From: Clostridia bacterium
Lineage (GTDB): Bacteria; Bacillota; Clostridia; Oscillospirales; Acutalibacteraceae
Direction: 5' to 3'
NCBI GenBank assembly: GCA_030532035.1
Contig: JAUNLX010000004.1
Location: 46,111 to 110,110 of the forward strand
DNA: 64,000 nucleotides
Shown here piece after piece: positions 34,132 to 42,535 of this stretch. Below the pieces are notes generated by a model, which was not told the DNA's origin, made no database searches, and saw only the letters and a program-made list of their open reading frames with translations. The position numbers were made by a program, and so were the translations under genes. Numbering within the stretch: position 1 is the stretch's first letter; every line of letters starts with the position of its first letter.

Positions 34132-34407
34132 AAAAAAAAACGCACCCGTCTCAATGAAACATTGAGACGGGTGTTAAACATCCGCGGTACCACTCAAATT
34201 GCGATAATTTTATCGCCACTCTAAGAGCCCGACAGCTCCTTTGCACTAACGTAGCAATTCACGAAAGACCCTACTCGATATAAAACTTTCAAATCTCCAG
34301 CTCAGAAGTGATAAGCAATTGGCGGTTTTTATTATCGGTTTTCACCAACCACCGACTCTCTAAAATAAAAATTCGCCTGCCGTCTTCATCACAGCTTTTG
34401 TTGTGTT
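34132..34407 (-). promoter_or_regulatory. T-box riboswitch, specifier ATC (isoleucine)
   Basis: The minus strand carries a full T-box leader. Stem I shows the AGAGAG and GGTTGGTGAAAACC apical elements and the K-turn pair TGATGAAG / CTTCTGAG. In the specifier loop TTATCA lies just before CTTC; the triplet followed by a purine is ATC (plus 34310-34312), an Ile codon. The T-box GAGTGGTACCGCGG is at plus 34182-34195. A 13-bp terminator stem (34143-34173) ends in nine T. TGGT in the T-box fits a discriminator A, as in tRNA-Ile. Uncharged tRNA-Ile should permit read-through into the acyl-CoA synthetase/VOR operon. Confidence 0.92.
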
Positions 34408-34413
34408 GCGAGA

Positions 34414-34442
34414 ATTCTATTACTACTTTTTTATTTTGTCAA
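34414..34442 (-). promoter_or_regulatory. promoter of the T-box/VOR operon
   Basis: On the minus strand TTGACA (plus 34437-34442), 17-base spacer, TAGAAT (34414-34419). Transcription should start near 34407, just before Stem I of the T-box. Confidence 0.8.
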
Positions 34443-34528
34443 TAAGAAAATTTATTTTTATTGAAAATAGCAAAGTTTAACTATATTTTCTCATTCTTTT
34501 TGTCTTAATTACATATCTTATTGAGCTT

Positions 34529-35860
34529 TTATACAACTCCTTGAGCCATCATAGCGTCGGCAACTTTGAGAAAACCAGCAGCATTTGCTCCCAAAACAAG
34601 ATTTCCCTTGTCATTATATTCTTCAGCAGCATCTGCTATGTTGTAATATATATTTTCCATTATGTTTTCTAAAAGTTTATCTACTTGCACAAAGCTCTTG
34701 GACATTCTCTGTGAATTTTGCGACATTTCCAAAGCCGAAACCGAAACGCCACCTGCATTAGCTGCCTTAGCTGGTCCAAAAATAATTTTATTATTTTGAA
34801 AATACTTAATAGCTTCTGGGGTTGTTGGCATATTAGCACCTTCTGCAACTAAGATACATCCATTTTTACAGAGTTCTTTTGCGTCATCAATCAAAATTTC
34901 ATTTTGCGTTGCACAGGGAAGAGCCACATCACAGGGTATATTCCATGGGCGTTGTCCAGGAAAATATTCTGCAGTTTTTTTATGATTTACATATTCGTAA
35001 ATTCTATCTCTCTTCTTTTCTTTGATTTCTTTTAAAATTTCAATATCTATTCCGTCTTTGTCATATACAAAACCACTAGAATCAGAAACAGTCAGTACCT
35101 TCGCTCCCATTTCAAAAGCCTTTTCAACTGCATATATAGCCACATTTCCTGAGCCTGAAATGACAACATTTTTTCCATGTAAGCTTGAGTCCATAGATTC
35201 AAGTAAAGCTTGCACAAAATAAATTAGTCCATATCCCGTAGCTTCCGTACGAGCCAAAGAGCCTCCATAACTAAGTCCCTTTCCGGTTAAAACACCAACA
35301 TATTTGTTGGTAATTCTCTTGTATTGTCCAAAAAGATACCCAATTTCTTTGCTCCCAACACCAACATCTCCCGCAGGTACATCGGTATCTTCGCCAATTA
35401 CTCGATAAAGTGAGGTCATAAAGCTCTGACAAAAATGCATTATTTCATTGTCGCTTTTTCCCTTTGGATTAAAGTTACAACCACCTTTCCCCGCTCCTAT
35501 TGGCAAAGAAGTCAGCGAATTTTTGAAAATTTGTTCAAAGGCAAGGAATTTTACAACAGAAAGGTTAACTGATGGATGAAATCTCAAACCACCTTTATAC
35601 GGTCCTATTGCAGAATTAAATTGTATTCTGTATCCTCTGTTAACTCGGACTTTTCCTCTATCATCAACCCACGGAACTCTAAATACATATAGTCTTTCGG
35701 GTTCCACAAGTCTTTCTAAGAGAGCTGCATTTTGATATTCTGGATGTGCATTCAAAACGGGCTCTATCGATCTAATAAAAGACCTACTCGCCTGCAAAAA
35801 TTCAGATTGCCCACGATTGTTTTCTTCCAAGTAACTTATTATCTTTTCTCCGTATGACAT
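34529..35860 (-). CDS. gdhA: NADP-type glutamate dehydrogenase
   Basis: The hexameric enzyme of about 443 residues makes glutamate from 2-oxoglutarate and ammonia. The sequence holds PYKGGLRFHPSVN and PIGAGKGGCNFNPKGKSD (substrate Lys residues and the family signature), the DVPAGDVGVG segment and the Rossmann motif SGSGNVAIYA. The ATG at 35860 (MSYGEK) is well spaced from AAAAGG, so the GTG at 35869 is not used. It supplies the amino donor for IlvE and arginine synthesis. A leader hairpin lies 78 bases upstream. Confidence 0.96.
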   Translation of the reverse strand: MSYGEKIISYLEENNRGQSEFLQASRSFIRSIEPVLNAHPEYQNAALLERLVEPERLYVFRVPWVDDRGKVRVNRGYRIQFNSAIGPYKGGLRFHPSVNLSVVKFLAFEQIFKNSLTSLPIGAGKGGCNFNPKGKSDNEIMHFCQSFMTSLYRVIGEDTDVPAGDVGVGSKEIGYLFGQYKRITNKYVGVLTGKGLSYGGSLARTEATGYGLIYFVQALLESMDSSLHGKNVVISGSGNVAIYAVEKAFEMGAKVLTVSDSSGFVYDKDGIDIEILKEIKEKKRDRIYEYVNHKKTAEYFPGQRPWNIPCDVALPCATQNEILIDDAKELCKNGCILVAEGANMPTTPEAIKYFQNNKIIFGPAKAANAGGVSVSALEMSQNSQRMSKSFVQVDKLLENIMENIYYNIADAAEEYNDKGNLVLGANAAGFLKVADAMMAQGVV

Positions 35861-35937
35861 ATTTAGCACCCTTTTCGTTCTTATCTTGCAAAATATATTT
35901 TAAAACGCAAGATTGCGTATTAAAACTTTCAAAAATT

Positions 35938-35961
35938 AAAAGACTCAACATTGAGCCTTTT
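35938..35961 (-). terminator. hairpin with T tract upstream of gdhA
   Basis: On the minus strand AAAAGGCTCAA-TG-TTGAGTCTTTT (one mismatch) is followed by AATTTTT. It lies between the small gene at 36068 and gdhA: either the terminator of the former or an attenuator of gdhA. A second small palindrome, ACGCAA-GA-TTGCGT, is at 35905-35918. Confidence 0.5.
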
Positions 35962-36067
35962 AATAAATTTATATCGTTTTTACTTAAATTGCAAGGGGTT
36001 TACAGGTTTTATTTGAGGTTTGCCAAATTTTCCATGTTATGAATAATAAAATTACTTATCTTGCAAA

Positions 36068-36403
36068 TTATTTTATATTTTTTGTCTGTTCATTTGCTTT
36101 ACTGGTATCACCATAATAACCAGAAGCCTTTCTCTTTTCATATATTTCAACAGCTTCTCTGTGTATTCTGGCCTTTTTTTCTTTTAAAACTTTCTTTCTC
36201 TGTTCTTTTTCTTCTTTGATTTGTTTTTTACTTTTTTGTCTATTTGGGTGTATTTCAATTAACTGATTCAAAGTATCATCAGCAAAATTTACGACCTTAG
36301 GTAGTTTGTTTACAAGATAGTGAAAATTAAATGTGAGCAGAGTTGCTCCTAAAGATGTGGCAAAAGCGATTGCCGCCTTTTTTATTATATTTTCTTCTTT
36401 CAT
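36068..36403 (-). CDS. hypothetical protein with N-terminal hydrophobic segment
   Basis: 111 residues. After a short charged start, residues about 8-32 are hydrophobic (AAIAFATSLGATLLTFNF); the remainder is highly charged and Lys-rich (KKQIKEEKEQRKK), probably helical and cytoplasmic. It has a GGGGTG ribosome site before the ATG. No family is recognised. It is divergent from the GtrA gene. Confidence 0.65.
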   Translation of the reverse strand: MKEENIIKKAAIAFATSLGATLLTFNFHYLVNKLPKVVNFADDTLNQLIEIHPNRQKSKKQIKEEKEQRKKVLKEKKARIHREAVEIYEKRKASGYYGDTSKANEQTKNIK

Positions 36404-36521
36404 AATTTCACCCCTTGATTATATTCACAAAGATGATAACTTTTTTACTTTTTTATGTCAACTTTATATGTTTTATTTTTCTCTATTGATATGTTAAAAT
36501 GAATAGGTTATAGGAGGAGAA

Positions 36522-37013
36522 ATGAAAGAAGTTTTACATAATATGAAAAAAGAATATTTAAACAGGCAAACTGTCCTCTATATTATTTTCGGTCAACTCA
36601 CAACCGCCGTCAGTCTTTTGACTTTTTATTTGAGTAAATTCATATTTGACGACTTACATATAAAGTTACAACCATTTTCAATAGGAGTTCTATTTTCAAA
36701 ACCCTATCTATGGGCAAATGTTTTTTCTTGGTTTTGCTCTGTTGCTTTTTCTTTTGTAACGAGTAAATTTTTAGTATTTCACTGCAAATCTGACAACAAA
36801 ACAGCTTTTAAAGAATGCCTGAGTTACTATGGTGGAAGATTATTATCCTTACTTTTTCAACAAGTCGGGCTCTATGCTTTGGTCGACAAACTCTTTGTAA
36901 GACCACTAATCGCAAAAATAATTACAGGCGCTGTTGTTGTTATAATAAATTTCTTTTTTGCAAAATTTACTTTTTATAAAAGTGGGCATACGCCACAAGA
37001 ACAGACAGATTAA
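36522..37013 (+). CDS. GtrA-family membrane protein
   Basis: 163 residues with four predicted membrane helices (LYIIFGQLTTAVSLLTFYL; LWANVFSWFCSVAFSFVTSK; LLSLLFQQVGLYALV; ITGAVVVIINFFFAKFTFY). The family takes part in moving lipid-linked sugars across the membrane or in teichoic acid/O-antigen glucosylation. The FxxxKFTFYK-like C-terminus is typical. AGGAGG lies 4 bases before the ATG. The glycosyltransferase partner is not adjacent; the substrate is unknown. Confidence 0.88.
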   Translation: MKEVLHNMKKEYLNRQTVLYIIFGQLTTAVSLLTFYLSKFIFDDLHIKLQPFSIGVLFSKPYLWANVFSWFCSVAFSFVTSKFLVFHCKSDNKTAFKECLSYYGGRLLSLLFQQVGLYALVDKLFVRPLIAKIITGAVVVIINFFFAKFTFYKSGHTPQEQTD

Positions 37014-37064
37014 AAAATATTTATAAAATACAGCAAGTGTGAAAAAAGAAGTGGAGGAACATTT

Positions 37065-37763
37065 ATGAGTATCGTTTTTGAATGTCAAGGTTTGACTAAA
37101 AAATACGGTCATCTTTTAGCACTAAATGCCATTGATCTTAAACTTGAAAGTGGAAAAATTATCGGCTTGTTAGGTCCCAACGGAAGCGGAAAAACTACTT
37201 TGCTTAAACTCGGTGCAGGTCTTTTAGTACCGACCGAGGGGGAAGTTTTAATAAATGGTCTGAAACCATCTATCGAAACTAAAGCCGTTACAGCTTTTTT
37301 ACCAGAGCGAAATTCTTTAGATGTAAATATGACGGTAGATTATATCTTAAAATTTTTTGCGGATTTTTATTTTGATTTTAATATTGAAAAAGCACGCCGA
37401 CTATTAAATGATTTGGGCGTCAATTCAAAAAACAAACTCTCCCAACTCTCAAAGGGAAACCGAGAAAAAGTACAACTTATTTTAACTATGAGTCGAGAGG
37501 CTAAACTATATTTATTAGATGAACCCATAGGGGGCGTCGATCCTGCTTCTCGTGATTATATTTTGAAGACGATTATAAATTCATATAACAAGGACGCCTG
37601 TGTGCTTATCTCTACACATTTGATTGCCGATGTTGAAGATATTCTTGACGATTATGTTTTTATTCGTGAAGGAAAAATAATTAAAAAAGGCAATGTTGCA
37701 AGCATAAAATCCAGAAATAAAAAATCACTTGATCAAATCTTCAGGGAGGCTTTCACATGTTAG
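37065..37763 (+). CDS. ABC transporter ATP-binding protein (ABC-2/YtrB type)
   Basis: A 232-residue ABC ATPase: Walker A GPNGSGKTT (about 36), signature LSKGNREKV (variant of LSGGQ, about 125), Walker B LYLLDEP with D-loop GGVDP, and switch His in STHL. It overlaps the permease gene by 7 bases. The pair resembles YtrB/BcrA-like exporters of Firmicutes, often linked to cell-envelope stress; the substrate is unknown. GTGGAGG gives the ribosome site. Confidence 0.9.
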   Translation: MSIVFECQGLTKKYGHLLALNAIDLKLESGKIIGLLGPNGSGKTTLLKLGAGLLVPTEGEVLINGLKPSIETKAVTAFLPERNSLDVNMTVDYILKFFADFYFDFNIEKARRLLNDLGVNSKNKLSQLSKGNREKVQLILTMSREAKLYLLDEPIGGVDPASRDYILKTIINSYNKDACVLISTHLIADVEDILDDYVFIREGKIIKKGNVASIKSRNKKSLDQIFREAFTC

Positions 37764-38620
37764 GCAAATTATTTAAACATGAATTTTATCAAATGAGCAA
37801 AAAACTTTCGCCAGTTTATTTGGGAATTATTTTATTTACGATTGTAGGAAGATTTTTCTCTTTTCTTTCTACCAGAAGAATAATTGTGGAAAAAGCAAAC
37901 CATACTTTCGTATCCGTTATAAATTTTCTCTCGGGATTTTTCATTACAATTTATTTTATAATTATTTTAGGGCTGTTAGCCTACACCATAGTAATTCTCG
38001 TTACAAGATTTTATAAAAATTACTTTACAGATGAGGGATATTTAATGATGTCCTTGCCGGTGAAAACATCTGCTTTAATAAATTCAAAATTATTCAATGC
38101 TTTTATTTGGTCAATTTTCAGTATTTTACTTGTGGTTTTAGGTGGTCTGATACTTTTCTCAACCTATGATAGTCTTAAAACCTCAGCTTCTGAAACACTC
38201 AAGGTCCTCTCTGACTTATATTCAAACAGTAAAGAAACACTTGAGCGACAATTAGGTGTTCCAGTTTGGGCTGGTATTTTAGAGCTAATTGTTTTAGTTG
38301 CAATTTCAACTATCAATTTCTTCTTGGTCTTTTATGCAGCAGTTGTTTCGGCGCAGCATTCTAAAATCCGCAGCAAAGCAGTAGCTACGGTTATATACTA
38401 TTTCATAATCACAACTGTATTTTTCTTCATATTCATTGTGCAAACACTATTTTTCGGTAGCTTGCAGTCGTACCCTGAATTTCTAAATAAACTTGGTAGT
38501 GGAAATACACTTGCCATTCAAATGACTCTCATCGGTATAATGATTGAAGAATTGATTTTTACAATTATATTATATACAACTACACTCAAATCAATGAAGA
38601 CAAAACTCAATCTTCCTTGA
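37757..38620 (+). CDS. ABC-2 type transporter permease
   Basis: 287 residues with six hydrophobic segments: VYLGIILFTIVGRFF, FFITIYFIIILGLLAYTIVI, FIWSIFSILLVVLGGLILF, two further helices in the middle, and a C-terminal one. The sequence around FYKNYFTDEGYLMMSLPVK is typical of ABC-2 permeases paired with a YtrB-like ATPase. Its 3' end overlaps the convergent mfd gene by 14 bases, so no separate terminator is present between them. Confidence 0.87.
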   Translation: MLGKLFKHEFYQMSKKLSPVYLGIILFTIVGRFFSFLSTRRIIVEKANHTFVSVINFLSGFFITIYFIIILGLLAYTIVILVTRFYKNYFTDEGYLMMSLPVKTSALINSKLFNAFIWSIFSILLVVLGGLILFSTYDSLKTSASETLKVLSDLYSNSKETLERQLGVPVWAGILELIVLVAISTINFFLVFYAAVVSAQHSKIRSKAVATVIYYFIITTVFFFIFIVQTLFFGSLQSYPEFLNKLGSGNTLAIQMTLIGIMIEELIFTIILYTTTLKSMKTKLNLP

Positions 38621-41600
38621 GTTTTTGTAAAACTGAAACTACTTTTTCGGCTACAATCATTGGGCGGTTATCTAAAAGTTTAATTATAACCTTTGGTCTT
38701 TTCCCTTTACCGACTATCACACCGCCTTTGAAAAAGTCATTTAAGGCAGTTATCTCTTCCATTTCAAAAGTGTTTTTATATATAAAAAGTTCATTTTCTT
38801 GTTGACTTATCTCAACAATGCCTATATCAGCGGCTTTGCGTCTAAGCAAGGCCGTTTTTATAAGCGTTATTACTGATGTTGGCGGATTGGAAAATCTATC
38901 TTCCAACTCGGATATTAAGTCTTGGGCGTCTTCATTTGTGTATAAGTCTGCAATACGACGATAAACATATAGACGCTGATTTAAATTTTCTATATATTTT
39001 TTCGGTATGTGAGCGTTTATCTGTATATTTATCAAGCAATCTTTGTCATCATAAGCAAAATCAGTTTTTTCACCCTTTTGCTTTTTTATAGAATTGGACA
39101 AGAGCTTTATATACATCTCATATCCAACAGCATTCAATTGACCGCTCTGCGCCTTGCCCAAAAGATTTCCCGCTCCTCTAAGTTCCAAATCTCTCATAGC
39201 AATTTTAAATCCAGAGCCAAAAGCAGTATATTCTCGGATACTACGCAATCTTTTTTCTGCAATTTCGGAAAGCTGTTTTCCTCTTTTGAAAGTAAAATAG
39301 GCATATGCTTTAAGCATACTACGACCTATCCGCCCTCTAATTTGATGCAGGGCTGCAAGCCCCATACGATCTGCATTTTCAATTATCAAGGTATTTACAT
39401 TGGGAACATCTACTCCAGTTTCAATAATTGTTGTACAGACTAAAATATCAGTTTTGTGATTCAAAAGTTTTTTCCATACTTTAGTGAGTTGCTCTTCATT
39501 CATTCTTCCATGGGCTATATCGACTTGGGCTTTGCCACCTGTCATTTCTGCAATTTCCCTCGCCTTACTTTCAATTGTTTCTATGTCATTGTGTAAATAA
39601 TATACTTGCCCATGACGGCGCAACTCTTTTTCAATGGCAGCGGCAATTATCCTCTTATCATATTCTAAAACATAGGTTTGTATTGGTTGGCGGTCTGCAG
39701 GAGCCTGTTTTATTACTGATAAATCTCGTAGCCCTGAAACAGCCATATTAAGTGTTCGTGGAATTGGTGTAGCTGAGAGAGTCAAAACATCGACTGATGG
39801 ATATTTTTCTTTTAATTTTTCTTTTTGTGCAACTCCAAATCTCTGTTCCTCGTCTATAATTAAAAGCCCCAAATTGTGAAATTTTATATCTTTGGATAAA
39901 AGTCGGTGAGTTCCGACAATTAAATCTATATTCCCAGCAGATAAATCTTTTAAGATTGTATTCTGCTCTTTGGCTGTTCTAAATCTGGAAATCATATCTA
40001 TACCAACTGGGAAATCGGCAAATCTATTCGTTACAGTCAAATAATGTTGAAAAGCAAGAATAGTTGTAGGAACTACAAAGGCAACCTGTTTGCCCTCGAC
40101 AATGGCCTTGAATGCCGCTCTCAAAGCAACTTCTGTTTTGCCAAATCCCACATCTCCGCATAAAAGTCTATCCATAGGATATGGTTTTTCCATATCTTTT
40201 TTTATATCTGAAACTGCTTTTAATTGATCCTCAGTTTCATCATATTCAAACCTGCTCTCAAAATCGTTTTGTAAATCAGTATCCGGAAGATACTGATAAC
40301 CTTTAATTTTCATTCGTTTAGCATATAAAGCTATCAAATCTTTAGCAATGTCATCGGTCTGAGCTTTTATTTTTTGCTTAGTCTTCTGCCACTGTTTTGT
40401 TCCCAATTTGTTGAGCTTTGGTTTAATGATTCCGTCGTGGCTTCCAACATATTTTGACAATAAATCAAGTTGATTTACTGGGATAAATAACTCATCGCCC
40501 TTGTCATATAAGATTTTTATATAATCTTTAGTAATTCCCGTAACGGTCAGAGTTTTAATACCTTCAAACCGACCTATTCCATAATTTGCGTGAACTACAT
40601 AATCCCCATTTTGAAGATCAGAAAGGGAATTAAATGAATTTTTATTTTTCTTTTTATGGGTCTTAGGCTTAGATGTTGTACGAATATTAGAACTTATTAT
40701 TTTTAACTTTGACTCGGCAAAAGCTATTGACTCCGATAAATTGCCACTCAATATATTAATCTTATTTTGGTTCAGTTGTTCAGATAAATCAGATTTAATA
40801 TAAGCTTCTATATTTTCATCATTTAAAGTTCGGAAAACATTTTTTGCCGCTTTTTCTGTACCTGCATATAAGATATATGTGTAATCTTTATCTTCTATTT
40901 CTTCTTTCAGTTGCTTTATGGAACCCTGCCAATTTCCCTGAAATACAGAAGTTGTATTGTATTTTCTTTTTATTTCCAGAGGGAAATCTCCACGCAAAAA
41001 AGTATCTGCAAAAATTATTTGTTTAGAATAAATTTCATTGAATAGAGCGTCTGTATGTTTTATAAATTCAGAGTTCTTTTTTGTTATAAATTTTGCTTTT
41101 AATGCAAATTTTAGATCTTCAAAAAAGATTTTTTCTTCTGCCTTTGTATTTTTATATGAATTATATCCGTCACATAAAAAAATGGGGGCTGTTTCAAAAT
41201 AATCTAAAAGAGTAGTCATAGGATGAAAACTCGGAATATATTTGTCGGGATTTTCTATTTCATTTGTTTTTTCATCGTCAAAAATATATTCTTTTGCAGG
41301 TATTATCTCAATATTTTTTACTTGCCCAAGTCTTCTCTGTGAATCTAAATCAAAAACATATATATTTTCAATTTCATCATCAAAAAAATCAATTCTAAAA
41401 GGTAATTTTTGACCTGGCACAAAAAGATCGAAAATTTCTCCTCGATTGGAAAAAGTTCCTATTCCCTCAACCTCATCGCTAACTGAATATCCAGAAAATA
41501 TGAGTTTTTCTTTGAGTGTAGAAATATCTATTTTATCCCCAACAGATAATTTTAACCTTGAATTTTGAAGCACTGTTTGGGGAATGGTCCTCTGACTAAT

Positions 41601-41963
41601 TGCATAGGCAGTCGTGACTATAACTGAATTTTGTTTTTCAAAAACAGAATTTAGTGCCGCCAGACGCATATGTTCATATTCTCTTGATACAGTTTGATTT
41701 TCATCAAAAGATATATCTCGAGACGGATAATAATATGCGGGTGTGTTTAAGTTTTTCAAATCGTTTACAAAATTTACGCAGGAAGATTCATCCGGTAAAA
41801 TACAAATTATATCTTTACCAGATTGTTTTATGAGTAAACTTAAAATTATAGCTTTATATAAATCACTTGGACCTATTAGAGATATGGGAAACTCGTTGTC
41901 CTTGTATGATTTAACAAAAGCTGATAAATCGTGATTTTTTAAAAGAAAATCAAAAAAATTCAT
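38607..41963 (-). CDS. mfd: transcription-repair coupling factor
   Basis: A 1118-residue Mfd translocase that removes stalled RNA polymerase and recruits UvrA. It has an N-terminal UvrB-like module (about 1-320), a CarD-like RNAP-interaction domain (LQNGDYVVHANYGIGRFEGI), a RecG-like motor with Walker A GDVGFGKTEVA, DEEQ box (LLIIDEEQRFGV), motif III LSATPIPRTL and a C-terminal TRCF domain. Length is slightly short of E. coli Mfd. It follows pth by one base. The 3' end overlaps the convergent permease gene. Confidence 0.97.
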   Translation of the reverse strand: MNFFDFLLKNHDLSAFVKSYKDNEFPISLIGPSDLYKAIILSLLIKQSGKDIICILPDESSCVNFVNDLKNLNTPAYYYPSRDISFDENQTVSREYEHMRLAALNSVFEKQNSVIVTTAYAISQRTIPQTVLQNSRLKLSVGDKIDISTLKEKLIFSGYSVSDEVEGIGTFSNRGEIFDLFVPGQKLPFRIDFFDDEIENIYVFDLDSQRRLGQVKNIEIIPAKEYIFDDEKTNEIENPDKYIPSFHPMTTLLDYFETAPIFLCDGYNSYKNTKAEEKIFFEDLKFALKAKFITKKNSEFIKHTDALFNEIYSKQIIFADTFLRGDFPLEIKRKYNTTSVFQGNWQGSIKQLKEEIEDKDYTYILYAGTEKAAKNVFRTLNDENIEAYIKSDLSEQLNQNKINILSGNLSESIAFAESKLKIISSNIRTTSKPKTHKKKNKNSFNSLSDLQNGDYVVHANYGIGRFEGIKTLTVTGITKDYIKILYDKGDELFIPVNQLDLLSKYVGSHDGIIKPKLNKLGTKQWQKTKQKIKAQTDDIAKDLIALYAKRMKIKGYQYLPDTDLQNDFESRFEYDETEDQLKAVSDIKKDMEKPYPMDRLLCGDVGFGKTEVALRAAFKAIVEGKQVAFVVPTTILAFQHYLTVTNRFADFPVGIDMISRFRTAKEQNTILKDLSAGNIDLIVGTHRLLSKDIKFHNLGLLIIDEEQRFGVAQKEKLKEKYPSVDVLTLSATPIPRTLNMAVSGLRDLSVIKQAPADRQPIQTYVLEYDKRIIAAAIEKELRRHGQVYYLHNDIETIESKAREIAEMTGGKAQVDIAHGRMNEEQLTKVWKKLLNHKTDILVCTTIIETGVDVPNVNTLIIENADRMGLAALHQIRGRIGRSMLKAYAYFTFKRGKQLSEIAEKRLRSIREYTAFGSGFKIAMRDLELRGAGNLLGKAQSGQLNAVGYEMYIKLLSNSIKKQKGEKTDFAYDDKDCLINIQINAHIPKKYIENLNQRLYVYRRIADLYTNEDAQDLISELEDRFSNPPTSVITLIKTALLRRKAADIGIVEISQQENELFIYKNTFEMEEITALNDFFKGGVIVGKGKRPKVIIKLLDNRPMIVAEKVVSVLQKLKED

Positions 41964-41964
41964 T

Positions 41965-42531
41965 TTATGAATTATACCTATTCATAGCCTCTTCAATATC
42001 CCCTTTGACAATCAAGGGAATTGATGTCGAAATCTTTTCGGCACTTTCTTCCATTTTTTTCAATTCTTCATTTGAAAATGTCGATAAAACAAAGTTTGCC
42101 AAATCATAATTTTTGTTTTCTCTGTCTCCAACACCAATTTTTATCCTCTTAAAATCATCAGAATTTAGATATTCAATAATACTCTTTAATCCATTATGAC
42201 CTCCAGCAGAGCCGTTACGCCTTATTCTTATTTGTCCGGGGTCTAAATTTATATCATCACAGAGCACTATTAAATTGGATATATCAATTCCATAATAATC
42301 CATCACCGATTTTACAGATTTTCCGCTGTTGTTCATAAAAGTCTGAGGCTTTATCAAAATACATCTTTCATTAGCAACATCGAATTTACATAAATCGCAG
42401 AAAAGATTTTTATCTTTTCTAAAATTTGTAATCATATCGTCGGCAATTTTATCCGCAACGGCAAATCCTGCATTGTGTCTTGTATTTTTATATTCTAAAC
42501 CAGGATTGCCTAAAGCAGCAATCAAAAACAC
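41965..42531 (-). CDS. pth: peptidyl-tRNA hydrolase
   Basis: A 188-residue Pth that recycles peptidyl-tRNA released from stalled ribosomes. The catalytic His lies in NTRHNAGFAVAD; IKPQTFMNNSGKSV and LCDDINLDPGQIRIRRNGSAGGHNG follow, all standard. It lies 4 bases after glmU and 1 base before mfd, the usual Firmicute order glmU-(prs)-pth-mfd without prs. The start codon ATG (MFLIAALGNPG) matches the family. Confidence 0.97.
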   Translation of the reverse strand: MFLIAALGNPGLEYKNTRHNAGFAVADKIADDMITNFRKDKNLFCDLCKFDVANERCILIKPQTFMNNSGKSVKSVMDYYGIDISNLIVLCDDINLDPGQIRIRRNGSAGGHNGLKSIIEYLNSDDFKRIKIGVGDRENKNYDLANFVLSTFSNEELKKMEESAEKISTSIPLIVKGDIEEAMNRYNS

Positions 42532-42535
42532 ATTA

